A DNA stretch of 64,000 nucleotides from CALJFL01 sp036961205 (GCA_036961205.1 JBALVI010000002.1:124001-188000); one strand, 5' to 3'; positions 8,952 to 17,000 are shown, counted from the first letter of the stretch. The notes: generated from the letters alone by a model not told the origin. Made by a program: numbers and translations.

Positions 8952-9091
8952 CTATGAATGGCATGCCCAACACAGTGAACAGGGTTTTTGGATCAATAAG
9001 CGCGAATTTCTCCAGATCAGCAAGCCCAGTCGACAGAATCAGCGAGGGTGGCTACTCTCAATAGGGCCTTTATATTCCCTATACTTAAACC

Positions 9092-10240
9092 TTACTCTAA
9101 TTGATCGGTATAGAACGCCGTGGCTTTTAGGCCGCTACCTGTGAGTAGCGCGACAGTGACCTCGTCCTCTCTGATCGCGCCAGACTCTATCAACTTCATG
9201 AAGCCTGAGGCCGCTTGAGCGGAAGTCGGTTCCACGTACAAACCACGTTGGGCAAGCGCGAAACTGGCGTCTATTATTTCCTGCTCTGTAGAAACTACAG
9301 TGCCGCCATTGGTGGCTTTCAGCGCTCCTATCATTTCTCGTAATCTGATAGGGCGCCTGATTGCAGTACCCTCTGCAACCGTTGGAAAAACCATCGACTC
9401 AACGTAATCCTCTGAGCCTGATTGGAAGCTGGTATGAAGTGGCGAGCAATTAGCTGGCTGGGAAACGAATATTCTGGGCATGCGGTCAGTCTCACCGGAA
9501 CGCATCAGTTCTTTAAACGCAAAGTAGCAACCCAGCACATTGCTCCCGGCAGAGCCCGGAATAACAAGGTTATCTGGCACAGAGTAGCCCAAATCCTCCC
9601 AAATTTCGTAGCCAAGAGATTTGGTACCCTGGAGAAAAAATGGATGCCAGTTATGACTGGCATAGAAAACATTGGCAGCAGCCTCCATCGCTGCAGACTC
9701 GGTGGCCTCTCGGGGGCCCTCAACACTCACAACGGCCGCACCATAGGCTTTGATTTGCGCTATCTTTGCCGGCTGTGTGGAGGCAGGAACGTAAATGGTA
9801 ACGGCCATCCCCGCAGCTGCTCCATACGCAGCGACGGAGGCACCTCCATTTCCAGAACTATCCTCTATGATCGAAGAAATTCCTTGTTGTTTGAGCAGCG
9901 ATATCATCACAGAGGTTCCCCTGTCCTTGAATGACCCCGTCGGAGAGAACCACTCCAGTTTGCATTTGCACTCAAGTCCTCCAAACAAAACATTCACCAG
10001 AGGGGTACATCCCTCCCCGAGAGAGACTGGATCCTCAATGGGGATAGGCAACGCATTCTTATAGCGCCAGATAGACCGCTCTTTAAAGTCAATAGCTGAT
10101 CTACTGATACCGGGTAGCTCTTCGACCAATAACGGGCGCCCGTCGGGGGCACACCATCTGGGCTGGTCGATGGAATAAGTCGTACCTGAAGAGGTATCAA
10201 CCAACGACGGATGTTTGTTCACGTGTGTTTCTCGCTCCAT
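9092..10240 (-). CDS. Threonine synthase-like PLP enzyme (fold type II)
   Basis: A 382-residue pyridoxal-phosphate enzyme. PTGSFKDRG places the Schiff-base Lys at about 105, SSGNGGASVAAYG (128-140) is the cofactor phosphate/substrate loop, and GSAGSNVLG lies further on. It resembles threonine synthase and related threonine/diaminopropionate lyases of fold type II. Its neighbours are a RidA protein 3 bp upstream and a divergent Lrp regulator, which fits catabolic elimination of an amino acid better than threonine biosynthesis, since no thrA or thrB is nearby. The product is therefore left generic. It lies inside the block bounded by the btuF repeat. Confidence 0.85.
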   Translation of the reverse strand: MERETHVNKHPSLVDTSSGTTYSIDQPRWCAPDGRPLLVEELPGISRSAIDFKERSIWRYKNALPIPIEDPVSLGEGCTPLVNVLFGGLECKCKLEWFSPTGSFKDRGTSVMISLLKQQGISSIIEDSSGNGGASVAAYGAAAGMAVTIYVPASTQPAKIAQIKAYGAAVVSVEGPREATESAAMEAAANVFYASHNWHPFFLQGTKSLGYEIWEDLGYSVPDNLVIPGSAGSNVLGCYFAFKELMRSGETDRMPRIFVSQPANCSPLHTSFQSGSEDYVESMVFPTVAEGTAIRRPIRLREMIGALKATNGGTVVSTEQEIIDASFALAQRGLYVEPTSAQAASGFMKLIESGAIREDEVTVALLTGSGLKATAFYTDQLE

Positions 10241-10243
10241 AAC

Positions 10244-10621
10244 TCAACTCACTAATTTCGCTACCACTTCGACTTCTATCAGGCAACCGAAATGCAATTC
10301 GGGTACCGGAACGATACATCGAACGGGTTTATGTACTCCGAAGAACTCTCGGTAAATTTTATCTACAACATCCCAATTCTGTACCCCAACAAGGTAAATC
10401 CTCACCTGGATGACATCAGCCTTGTCAGAACCGGCTGCCTTAAGAACAGCAAGAAGATTTGCGAGCACACGAGATGTTTGCCAGTCAATATTCTCTGCTG
10501 CGCCATTTACCCCGGGCGCCATGGGAAGCTGCCCAGACAAAAAGAGTAGGTCATTGTGCTGAATAAATTGACTATAATGCCCATTGGCTTCTGGCATTTC
10601 CTTACTATCGGAATCTGACAT
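10244..10621 (-). CDS. RidA (YjgF/YER057c) family enamine/imine deaminase
   Basis: A 125-residue protein with the RidA fold. LLFLSGQLPM is near 25, VIQVRIYLVGVQNWDVVDKIYREFF lies in the middle, and the ligand-binding Arg is in VRCIVPVPELHFGCLIEVE (Arg101). Family knowledge: RidA hydrolyses the reactive 2-aminoacrylate or 2-aminocrotonate released by PLP amino-acid lyases. The downstream PLP gene starts 3 bp after its stop. This pairing suggests it clears enamines made by that enzyme. Confidence 0.88.
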   Translation of the reverse strand: MSDSDSKEMPEANGHYSQFIQHNDLLFLSGQLPMAPGVNGAAENIDWQTSRVLANLLAVLKAAGSDKADVIQVRIYLVGVQNWDVVDKIYREFFGVHKPVRCIVPVPELHFGCLIEVEVVAKLVS

Positions 10622-10757
10622 CTCGACTCACATCTATGTTTAAATTGATGCCACTATGCTAGAGAATCCAGGAAACATAGGATTTCGTATATCACGTTTC
10701 TGCGTGCTCTAAATTTCCTATTGCCATAAATAAATTCATAACCTTTCTTACAACGAC

Positions 10758-11228
10758 ATGGAATTGCCAATGGATATCGATCGGATAGATAGAGCAATTC
10801 TTTCGCAACTACAACGGGACAATACTCAAACAAATGTCGATCTAGCCGATAAAGTAGGTTTATCCCCACCTGCCTGCTTAAAACGAGTGAAAAAACTCCG
10901 TAATAACGGCGCAATTCTCGCCGATGTATCCATACTCTCTCCAGACATTCTGGGCATACAAATTCAGGTGATTTTCCTGGTCGAAATAATCGACGACACG
11001 CCGACCAACTTTCACAATTTTACAAAACGTATGTCCGCGCAGGACACGATCAGCCAGTGCTACCAAGTGGCAGGAGAGTCCGATTTCGTGTTGGTGGGAA
11101 GCTTTGGAAGCATTGAGGCTCTGGATGTTTTTTCAGAAAATGTATTGCGCGCAGATACAAGCGTGAAAAAATTCAAGACATTGATTTCGAAAAAACGCAG
11201 CAAGTTCACAACTGCCGTCAGCCTTTGA
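10758..11228 (+). CDS. Lrp/AsnC family transcriptional regulator
   Basis: A 156-residue regulator. The N-terminal winged HTH (MDIDRIDRAILSQLQRDN, then LADKVGLSPPACLKRVKKL) precedes a RAM/ligand domain (CYQVAGESDFVLVGSFGSIEALDVF). An ATG four codons downstream (10770), at MDIDRID, is an equally good start. It is divergent from ridA across a 136-bp AT-rich interval, the usual layout for an Lrp-type protein controlling a neighbouring amino-acid gene pair. It is more AT-rich than most of the window, consistent with recent acquisition. Confidence 0.9.
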   Translation: MELPMDIDRIDRAILSQLQRDNTQTNVDLADKVGLSPPACLKRVKKLRNNGAILADVSILSPDILGIQIQVIFLVEIIDDTPTNFHNFTKRMSAQDTISQCYQVAGESDFVLVGSFGSIEALDVFSENVLRADTSVKKFKTLISKKRSKFTTAVSL

Positions 11229-11638
11229 ACTTGCTGGTGGTCTCACTACACCTGCTGCTGATAATCCAGACAGTCGATAAAGCCCGTAAGTAAGCTCAAA
11301 AATAAAGGGAACGTAAGATTCTCTAGTCCGCCTAAGGGCTGGCCTGAACCCGATTCCTAATATTTTCCTGAATCTCTTTTAACTGCTCTTCAGTCATGGA
11401 CACCTTAAGGGCAATGCGCCAGGCAATCCGATAACAAAAAACCGAGGCTTCCGTGGCACTCTCAGAATCACCCGTGATTCATAAAAGCCCACTATAAAGC
11501 CATCAACCAATCAAACGAACATCATTAAAGGGCTCTGACCCGTTATTTCGTTATTTCGCGCATAACAAGAAAAGGCAGGCGGATGCTACGCACCGCTGCT
11601 TTAAGCGTTAAATTGCCAAGGATTTGCAAGTGACTAGT
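11229..11638. other. Gene-poor right part of the inserted block
   Basis: No convincing gene lies in these 410 bases. On the minus strand a frame is open from 11478 down to a TAG at 11332-11334, with an internal ATG giving MTEEQLKEIQENIRNRVQ. It has no start upstream covering the whole frame and could be the remnant of a small helical protein. TTATTTCG occurs twice in tandem near 11542-11557. TTGCAAGTGACTA (11624-11636) echoes the sequence just after the left repeat. Confidence 0.4.
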
Positions 11639-11727
11639 CGGACCACATACAGCGGCCAACAGCCCGCATTCTGCTGGGAGCCAGTGCCTTATGCGAACAG
11701 CTTGCTATCGCCCGTAAGCGACTCGCC
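11639..11727 (+). repeat. 89-bp direct repeat, right copy
   Basis: Matches 8848-8936 at 87 of 89 positions. It runs into CAGCTAG, giving a TAG in the btuF frame that overlaps the sstT stop on the other strand. The neat junction with sstT suggests this is the original chromosomal end of btuF. Confidence 0.95.
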
Positions 11728-11733
11728 AGCTAG
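11639..11733 (+). pseudogene. Orphaned 3' end of btuF
   Basis: In the btuF frame this fragment reads about 30 codons ending LAIARKRLAS and a stop. It is preceded in frame by TAG at 11634-11636 and has no start codon, so it is not expressed as a protein. It is best explained as the displaced native terminus of btuF after insertion of the 8937-11638 block. Confidence 0.8.
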
Positions 11734-12932
11734 CTGTGAGAGCGGCCCAGCTGATCTACCGCGTAGGTATAGACAACATCCGAACTTGAATTCAACGCGG
11801 TTTCCGCCGAGTCCTGAATTACACTGATGATAAAGCCCACCGCCACCACTTGCATGGACACGTCCAGGGGTATGCCAAATAATGAGCAGGCCAAAGGAAT
11901 CAAAAGCAGGCTACCCGAGGGCACTCCACTCGCACCGCAGGCAGATAAAGCGGCTATCACACACAACACCAGGGCTGTGGCCAAAGACACCTCCATACCA
12001 AGCGTGTTGGCGGCAGCCATGGTAAGCACGGTAATGGTGATAGCCGCACCCGCCATATTCACGGTGGCTCCAACTGGAATCGTCACGGTATAGAGCTCCT
12101 CACTGATACCCAGTTTACGCGCCAGATTCAGGTTCACCGGAATATTGGCCGCCGAGCTGCGGGTAAAAAAGGCGGTAACGCCGGATTCCTGAAGGCAACG
12201 AAAGACAATCGGGTAAGGGTTTCTTCGGGTGACAGCAAAAACCAGTAGAGGGTTAACAAGCAGGGCCATGATCAACATGGATGCGACCAGCAGCACCGCC
12301 AAACTTGCATAGCTAGCCAGGGCGGAGAGGCCAATAGTCGCTACCGTCACACAGACAAGGCCGAAAATCCCCAAGGGCGCCAATTTAATAACATAGCGCA
12401 CAATATCGCTGACGCCATCTGCCAAAGTCTGGAGGCTGCTTTTAAAGCTATCGGAGGCCCGACGAAAACTAACGCCAAGCAATATGGCCCAGGTCAGGCA
12501 GCCGAGAAAATTACCTGTGATCAATGCGTTCAGCGGGTTATCGATCAGTTTGAAAAGCACATCAGCTAACACCGCGCTTACCGCCGCAGGCGGACTGCCC
12601 TGTGCAACTTCGGTCAGCGCCAGCGTTTGCGGAAAAAGCTGGCTCATTGTGAGGGCAACCACCGCTGCACTAACTGTTCCAAACAGATACAGCACAATAG
12701 TCATCAATGTCTTACGGCCATCGTCAGGAGTCTCACGCTTGTTAGCGATGGCTGACATTACCAGCAACATTACCAACAGCGGCGCAACGGCCTTCAACAT
12801 GCCCACAAACAGTTGACCGAGCAGCCCAAGATCGACCGCAATACCGGGCAGTGTCACTCCTACCAGAGCACCTAGCAGCACGCCCAGTAAAATTTGTGGG
12901 ACCAGTCCCCAACTGAGTGGATTTATTTGCAT
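11730..12932 (-). CDS. sstT: Serine/threonine:sodium symporter
   Basis: A 400-residue member of the dicarboxylate/amino acid:cation symporter family. LGLLGQLFVGMLKAVAPLLV, SAIANKRE and TRSSAANIPVNLNLARKLG match SstT closely, and length is typical. It has about eight membrane segments plus re-entrant loops. It imports serine and threonine with sodium. Its TAG shares the palindrome CTAG with the orphan btuF end. An Lrp regulator and a threonine-synthase-like enzyme lie beyond its 3' end, which may be coincidence of the insertion site. Confidence 0.9.
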   Translation of the reverse strand: MQINPLSWGLVPQILLGVLLGALVGVTLPGIAVDLGLLGQLFVGMLKAVAPLLVMLLVMSAIANKRETPDDGRKTLMTIVLYLFGTVSAAVVALTMSQLFPQTLALTEVAQGSPPAAVSAVLADVLFKLIDNPLNALITGNFLGCLTWAILLGVSFRRASDSFKSSLQTLADGVSDIVRYVIKLAPLGIFGLVCVTVATIGLSALASYASLAVLLVASMLIMALLVNPLLVFAVTRRNPYPIVFRCLQESGVTAFFTRSSAANIPVNLNLARKLGISEELYTVTIPVGATVNMAGAAITITVLTMAAANTLGMEVSLATALVLCVIAALSACGASGVPSGSLLLIPLACSLFGIPLDVSMQVVAVGFIISVIQDSAETALNSSSDVVYTYAVDQLGRSHS

Positions 12933-13126
12933 TTTTTTATTTCTCTTTCAGGCCAAGCTGGATTGTACGCGAGCTGGACATTTTTCGCGTTGTTCTCTAC
13001 CGGGTTTTCGTCACCCGCCAGAAGTGAGGAAAATACGGCCGCCGGCACTTGTTAGTCTCGCCCGCTCTGCTAAGCTCCATGGCGCGACTTTTTTATCCCA
13101 GCGATCATCCAGACAAGGAGAGATTC

Positions 13127-14401
13127 ATGAAACCAGAGACTATCGCCCTGCATGCCGGCTACGACGGCGACCCCAGCACCAATGCGGCAACTACACCAAT
13201 TTACCAAACGACTTCCTTTACCTTCGACAGTACCCAGCACGGCGCCGATCTGTTTAATCTGGCGGTACCCGGGAATATCTACAGTCGTATCATGAATCCA
13301 ACCAATGCGGTGTTGGAACAGCGACTGACGGAGCTAGAGGGCGGCGTGGGCGCGCTGGCGGTAGCCTCGGGTATGGCAGCAATACGCTATGCGATTGAAG
13401 CCATCTGTGAAGTTGGCTGTAACATCGTCAGCACCTCCCAGCTTTATGGTGGCACCTACAACCTGTTCGCTCACACCTTTCCTCGCCAGGGCATTGAGGC
13501 GCGCTTTGTGGGTGGCGACGATTTCGAGAAAGCCAAAAGTCTGATTGATGAGAACACTCGCGCACTGTTCTGCGAGTCCATAGGTAATCCGGCGGGTAAT
13601 ATTGTCGATATCGAACGCTGGGCTGCTATTGCACACGAGGCGGGCGTGCCGCTGATAGTAGACAACACCGTTGCTACACCCTTTCTATGCAGAGTCTTTG
13701 ATTACGGCGCAGACATCAGCGTTCACTCCTTGACCAAGTACATTGGCGGCCACGGTACGTCTATTGGTGGCGCTATCGTTGATTCAGGCAAATTCGATTG
13801 GGCTGCCCACCCGGAACGATTCTCAGTGATGACAACACCGGACCCCTCCTACCATGGGGTGGTTTATACCGAAGGTTTTGGCGAGGCTGCATTTATTGGC
13901 CGTTGTCGAGTGGTGCCGCTGCGCAATACGGGAGCCTGTATGGCGCCCATGACCGCGTTTCAAATCATGCAGGGGCTGGAAACCCTGGGTTTAAGAATGG
14001 AGCGACATTGCGAGAATGCTGAGAAAGTTGCCGCCCACCTCCACGCCCATCCCCTGGTCAAATGGGTCAACTACGCCACTCTCGCTGATAGTCCCTATCG
14101 CGAGGCCTGTGAGAAAATTTGTGGCGGCAGAGCTTCAGGCATTCTGAGCTTTGGCCTCGAGGGCGGTATCGAAGCGGGCACCAAATTTATCGACGCCCTG
14201 CAGTTGATCCTGCGCCTGGTCAACATCGGTGACGCCAAGTCCCTGGCGTGCCATCCGGCCAGCACCACCCATCGTCAACTTAACTCGGAAGAATTGGCCA
14301 CCGCGGGAGTGAGCGATGAGATGGTCAGAATCTCTGTGGGTATCGAGCACATTGACGATATCATTGCCGATATTGATCAGGCGTTAGCGGCGACTCGTTA
14401 G
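13127..14401 (+). CDS. metY: O-acetylhomoserine sulfhydrylase / aminocarboxypropyltransferase
   Basis: A 424-residue Cys/Met-metabolism PLP enzyme. It opens with ETIALHAGYDGDPSTNAATTPIYQ, and the PLP Lys is in SVHSLTKYIGGHG (Lys204). The long MetY-type insert carries the DPSYHGVVYTEGFGEAAFI region, and the C-terminal HPASTTHRQL motif is present. It makes homocysteine from O-acetylhomoserine and sulfide. I chose the ATG at 13127 because AAGGAGAG precedes it at good spacing; an in-frame ATG at 13049 lacks a site. It is divergent from sstT. No metX is in the window. Confidence 0.92.
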   Translation: MKPETIALHAGYDGDPSTNAATTPIYQTTSFTFDSTQHGADLFNLAVPGNIYSRIMNPTNAVLEQRLTELEGGVGALAVASGMAAIRYAIEAICEVGCNIVSTSQLYGGTYNLFAHTFPRQGIEARFVGGDDFEKAKSLIDENTRALFCESIGNPAGNIVDIERWAAIAHEAGVPLIVDNTVATPFLCRVFDYGADISVHSLTKYIGGHGTSIGGAIVDSGKFDWAAHPERFSVMTTPDPSYHGVVYTEGFGEAAFIGRCRVVPLRNTGACMAPMTAFQIMQGLETLGLRMERHCENAEKVAAHLHAHPLVKWVNYATLADSPYREACEKICGGRASGILSFGLEGGIEAGTKFIDALQLILRLVNIGDAKSLACHPASTTHRQLNSEELATAGVSDEMVRISVGIEHIDDIIADIDQALAATR

Positions 14402-14518
14402 GCTGTCTACGCTCTGTATACAAAAGGTTCTTCGCCGTTTAACAGAAGAGCCTATTCGTGTTCCAAGGGGTCAACTTGGGTATTTATTCGAGGGCTAGTG
14501 TCAGAAGCCGGGGCCGAA

Positions 14519-14575
14519 CGGGCATACCCTTTTCAGTCGCTCCACGAAATTCGCTTGGTGAAAAGGGTATGCCCG
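14519..14575 (+). repeat. Palindromic repeat element, copy 1
   Basis: A perfect 17-bp inverted repeat (14519-14535 with 14559-14575, stem CGGGCATACCCTTTTCA) encloses a 23-base loop. Its centre, CAGTCGCTCC then ACGAAATTCGCTTGGTGA, is shared with copy 2 on the opposite strand. The outer stem is not shared, although both stems are self-complementary. Confidence 0.9.
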
Positions 14576-14688
14576 CCCTGCCCCTCCCACCGCAGTAATC
14601 TGATCGGACCGTTGAATCACCGACAAGCCACCTTGAAGCCTCTTATCGAAGCTTACGATCGTGCAGGATGGCAGAAATCGAGGACGTA

Positions 14689-14763
14689 GGCGGGACAGTG
14701 TTTCTCACCAAGCGAATTCGTTGGTCCGGCACACCGGGAGCGACTGAGAAACACTGTCGCGCC
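14689..14763 (-). repeat. Palindromic repeat element, copy 2 (opposite orientation)
   Basis: A 19-bp inverted repeat with one mismatch (14689-14707 with 14745-14763) around a 37-base loop. Read on the minus strand the centre is CAGTCGCTCC, a 15-base extra piece with its own small hairpin, then ACGAATTCGCTTGGTGA. The two blocks match copy 1 almost exactly. The outer stem (GACAGTGTTTCTCA core) differs from copy 1. Confidence 0.9.
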
Positions 14764-14824
14764 TGCGGCCGATAGAATGCAAACAACCCGAATACGCGCT
14801 CCATGCCAATACTCCATAAAACTA

Positions 14825-14850
14825 AAAAACCCGACAAATGCCGGGTTCTT
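14825..14850 (-). terminator. Rho-independent terminator of the class II aldolase gene
   Basis: On the minus strand AACCCGGCATTTGTCGGGTT forms a short GC-rich hairpin followed by a T-rich run (TTTTTTAG). It lies 25 bases beyond the stop of the gene ending at 14876. Confidence 0.75.
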
Positions 14851-14875
14851 TCATACTAGAAATACAGTTTAACGA

Positions 14876-15670
14876 CTAATCCAGTAATTCCGGTTGCTCC
14901 GCTACAATGACATCGTACATAGGCTGAAAACTGAACCAACCAGCCAGCGCATTGCCAACCAAGCCACGAGTCTGCGCGGCCACTTCGGGGGCAATAAGAA
15001 TCGGCTTGCCCGCGGCCTCGGCCATCAACTGAGCCTGACAGCTGCGTTCCATAGTGACAAACCACCAGGCGGCCTCGTCAACACTCTTCCCAACGGTCAG
15101 TAAACCGTGGTTCTGCAAAATGGCGGCCTTTTTATCACCCAGTGCCGCGGCAATTTGTTCGCCCTCGGTATTGTCCAGAACCACACCTCTGAAGTCATCA
15201 AACAGCACGTGATCTTCGTAAAATGCGCAGGAATCCTGAGTAATCGGGTCCAATAGTCTACCCAGCGTAGACCAGCTCTTGCCATATACAGAGTGGGAAT
15301 GAGCTGCCGCAGTAATTTCCGGGTTAGCCATATGAATCTGCGAGTGGATAGTAAATGCAGCGCCATTCAGCAAGCCCTCACCTTCGACCACTTCGCCTTC
15401 GTGATTGACCAACAGCAGATCGGATACCCGCATCTGCTTGAAAGAGCGGCCCATGGGGTTGACCCAGAAATGATCCAGAAACTCTGGATCCCGCACGGTA
15501 ATATGACCGGCGACGCCCTCATCAAACCCGCACTTTCCGAATACTCGTAAAGCAGCAGCAAGCCGCTCTTTACGCAGTTGTCGCTCGGCCGCGACATCAA
15601 CAGACTCCGCGGGCATCATGGATTCCGCGACATCTGCATTCATTATGATACTGTTAGCTACTTCTGCCAT
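14876..15670 (-). CDS. Class II aldolase/adducin-domain protein
   Basis: A 264-residue protein of the class II aldolase/adducin fold. Zinc ligands are suggested by AAAHSHSVYG (His124, His126) and LQNHGLLT (His188), with NPMGRSF and IHSQIHMANPEI typical of the longer adducin-like group found in secondary metabolism. Family members are aldolases, dehydratases or decarboxylases of sugar phosphates and aromatic acids; the substrate here is unknown. The first ~30 residues are poorly conserved, and a later start is possible. It is divergent from a Crp-type regulator with essentially no spacer, which suggests local regulation. Confidence 0.85.
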   Translation of the reverse strand: MAEVANSIIMNADVAESMMPAESVDVAAERQLRKERLAAALRVFGKCGFDEGVAGHITVRDPEFLDHFWVNPMGRSFKQMRVSDLLLVNHEGEVVEGEGLLNGAAFTIHSQIHMANPEITAAAHSHSVYGKSWSTLGRLLDPITQDSCAFYEDHVLFDDFRGVVLDNTEGEQIAAALGDKKAAILQNHGLLTVGKSVDEAAWWFVTMERSCQAQLMAEAAGKPILIAPEVAAQTRGLVGNALAGWFSFQPMYDVIVAEQPELLD

Positions 15671-16284
15671 TGTCTTGCTCCCGTAATGTGACTAATTCTC
15701 TATCGATAGCGGACATTCTAGACCACTGGTTCAATGTCGCCAGTAATACCGATCGAATCATCATCGAACGATACCTGACTTCGGCTTCTTTGCGGCACCT
15801 GGATGAGGAAGAGATCCTGGTCCACGCCGGTCAGCACAGCGACAAATTGTTCTTCGTGCATCAGGGTACTTTACGCCTGTATTACACCAACCCGGAAGGT
15901 AAGGAACGCAACAAGGCGTTCTTTGGCCCGGGCAGCTACGCTGGCGCGGTTAGCGCTGCGATCAATCAATCGGCCGCGCCTTTCAGTATTCAGGCGCTGA
16001 GCCCGACTACCCTGTTGCAAATCAACTTCAGCGAACTCTATGCCGATGCGCCTGGCGATCCGGAGCTGGGCAAAGCCGTTATCGCACTACTGTCCCAGGC
16101 TTTTATTCGCAACGAGCAACGCGAAGCCATGCTGCTCACGCTCAATGCAGAACAACGCTATCTTTGGGTGCTCGACAACGAACCTGAGCTACTGGAAAAT
16201 CTCCCTCAGTACCACATCGCCTCCTATCTCGGCATTGACGCGGTGTCTCTGTCTCGGCTCAAGCGCAAACTCAAGCTGAACTAA
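15670..16284 (+). CDS. Crp/Fnr-type cyclic-nucleotide-domain regulator
   Basis: A 204-residue protein. A cupin-like cNMP-binding domain (EEEILVHAGQHSDKLFFVHQGTLRLYY, FFGPGSYAG) is followed by a short C-terminal HTH (YHIASYLGIDAVSLSRLKRKL). This matches small Crp-like regulators of the YeiL/Bacteroidetes type rather than Crp itself. The frame begins with TTG at 15670, touching the aldolase start codon; a GTG at 15688 is an alternative start. The shared start region means its own promoter must lie within one gene or the other. Confidence 0.82.
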   Translation: MSCSRNVTNSLSIADILDHWFNVASNTDRIIIERYLTSASLRHLDEEEILVHAGQHSDKLFFVHQGTLRLYYTNPEGKERNKAFFGPGSYAGAVSAAINQSAAPFSIQALSPTTLLQINFSELYADAPGDPELGKAVIALLSQAFIRNEQREAMLLTLNAEQRYLWVLDNEPELLENLPQYHIASYLGIDAVSLSRLKRKLKLN

Positions 16285-16336
16285 TTATTGCGCCTGACGG
16301 CGAAGCGCGCATTAACACATGTTAATTTAGCGGCAA

Positions 16337-16858
16337 TTAACTTCGCTTATTAAACAGGGTGGGGATGGTCCCGTCGGCCTGGGCTGAATCGAGCTCGTTA
16401 GCCCACTGTGCGAGGGCAGGCCCAAGCAGAGTCGTAACTTCCTGCGGCCGCAACGGGTCTCCACATTCGCTACAGTTGACCACAGCCCGTGTTTTGTGAC
16501 CGCAGGTGGAGTGTACGTATTCCAGTGGCGGGCCAGCGTCGCCCGCCATCCAGTCGTCCCCCCAACGCCCCAGGCTCATCAACACCGGATACAGAGCCAA
16601 CCCTTTGCGTGTCAGACGGTATTCATGTCGCAATGGACGCTCGTGATACGGAACCTTCACCAGCACGCCGTGCTCCACCAGTTTACTGAGTCGCTCGGAT
16701 AAACGATGGCGGGTAATACCCAGGTTGCGTTGAAATTGATCGAAACGGCGGGTGCCTAAAAAAGCATCCCGTAAAATCAGCAGGGTCCAGCGTTCGCCAA
16801 CCACGGATAAAGCTCGGGCCACTGAGCAGACCTGTTGATCAATATCAGTCCAGCGCAT
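16337..16858 (-). CDS. HxlR family transcriptional regulator
   Basis: A 173-residue winged-helix regulator. CSVARALSVVGERWTLLILRDAFLGTRRF and ITRHRLSERLSKLVEHGVL are the HxlR signature. The extra ~60-residue C-terminal tail carries CGHKTRAVVNCSECGDPL, four Cys/His that may bind zinc. I chose the ATG at 16858 because GGGGGAGG lies just upstream; an in-frame ATG at 16933 has no such site. HxlR proteins often sense quinones, aldehydes or redox changes. No neighbouring gene is an obvious target. Confidence 0.88.
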   Translation of the reverse strand: MRWTDIDQQVCSVARALSVVGERWTLLILRDAFLGTRRFDQFQRNLGITRHRLSERLSKLVEHGVLVKVPYHERPLRHEYRLTRKGLALYPVLMSLGRWGDDWMAGDAGPPLEYVHSTCGHKTRAVVNCSECGDPLRPQEVTTLLGPALAQWANELDSAQADGTIPTLFNKRS

Positions 16859-16976
16859 ATCCTCCCCCTTCAAAGCAACCACGGCGAGCTCGCCACCCGA
16901 GTCTCTGCACAAGCTCAAACTTACCACAAACATTCCGAAAGAGAACCCTCTCTGTCAGGCGCTGTTTCTGGCGGGC

Positions 16977-17000
16977 AAAAAAAAGGCGGCAAAGCCGCCT
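16977..17000 (-). terminator. Rho-independent terminator of the Spy/CpxP-like gene
   Basis: AGGCGGC (16984-16990) pairs perfectly with GCCGCCT (16994-17000) around AAA, and a run of eight A at 16977-16984 gives a U-tract on the minus strand. It lies 21 bases beyond the stop at 17022. Confidence 0.9.

Larger units (their letters stand above)
8937..11638. mobile_element. Putative integrated block (about 2.7 kb) at the btuF 3' end
   Basis: The block between the two 89-bp repeats holds a threonine-synthase-like gene, ridA and a divergent Lrp-type regulator. It splits what appears to have been a btuF-sstT convergent pair: the right repeat ends in TAG at 11731-11733, sharing CTAG with the sstT stop. 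A hand count of 180 bases in the Lrp gene gives about 42% G+C, visibly poorer than the flanks. No integrase or transposase gene is present, so the mechanism is inferred. A tandem duplication followed by replacement is the main alternative. Confidence 0.5.
14402..14875. other. 474-bp interval with two palindromic repeats and a terminator
   Basis: No protein gene is supported here; short open frames run through the palindromes in both directions. From left to right it holds a weak hairpin after metY (AGGTTCTTC 14425-14433 with GAAGAGCCT 14445-14453, no U-tract), a large perfect inverted repeat at 14519-14575, a spacer, a second large inverted repeat at 14689-14763, and the aldolase terminator near 14825-14850. 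Confidence 0.7.

Noticed and set aside
8785..9144. A second gene antisense-in-frame to btuF sharing peptide sequence with an open frame at 11624-11827
   Set aside because: The shared peptide is only the other-frame translation of the 89-bp repeat; neither frame has a start site or family match.
12933..13126. SAM riboswitch before metY
   Set aside because: The conserved SAM aptamer core could not be found in the 194-base leader.
14519..14763. Integron attC sites or terminators
   Set aside because: The RYYYAAC/GTTRRRY core boxes of attC are absent, and no U-tract follows either hairpin.
14498..14837. Short open frames on both strands between metY and the aldolase
   Set aside because: They run through the palindromes, have no ribosome binding site and no recognisable protein features.
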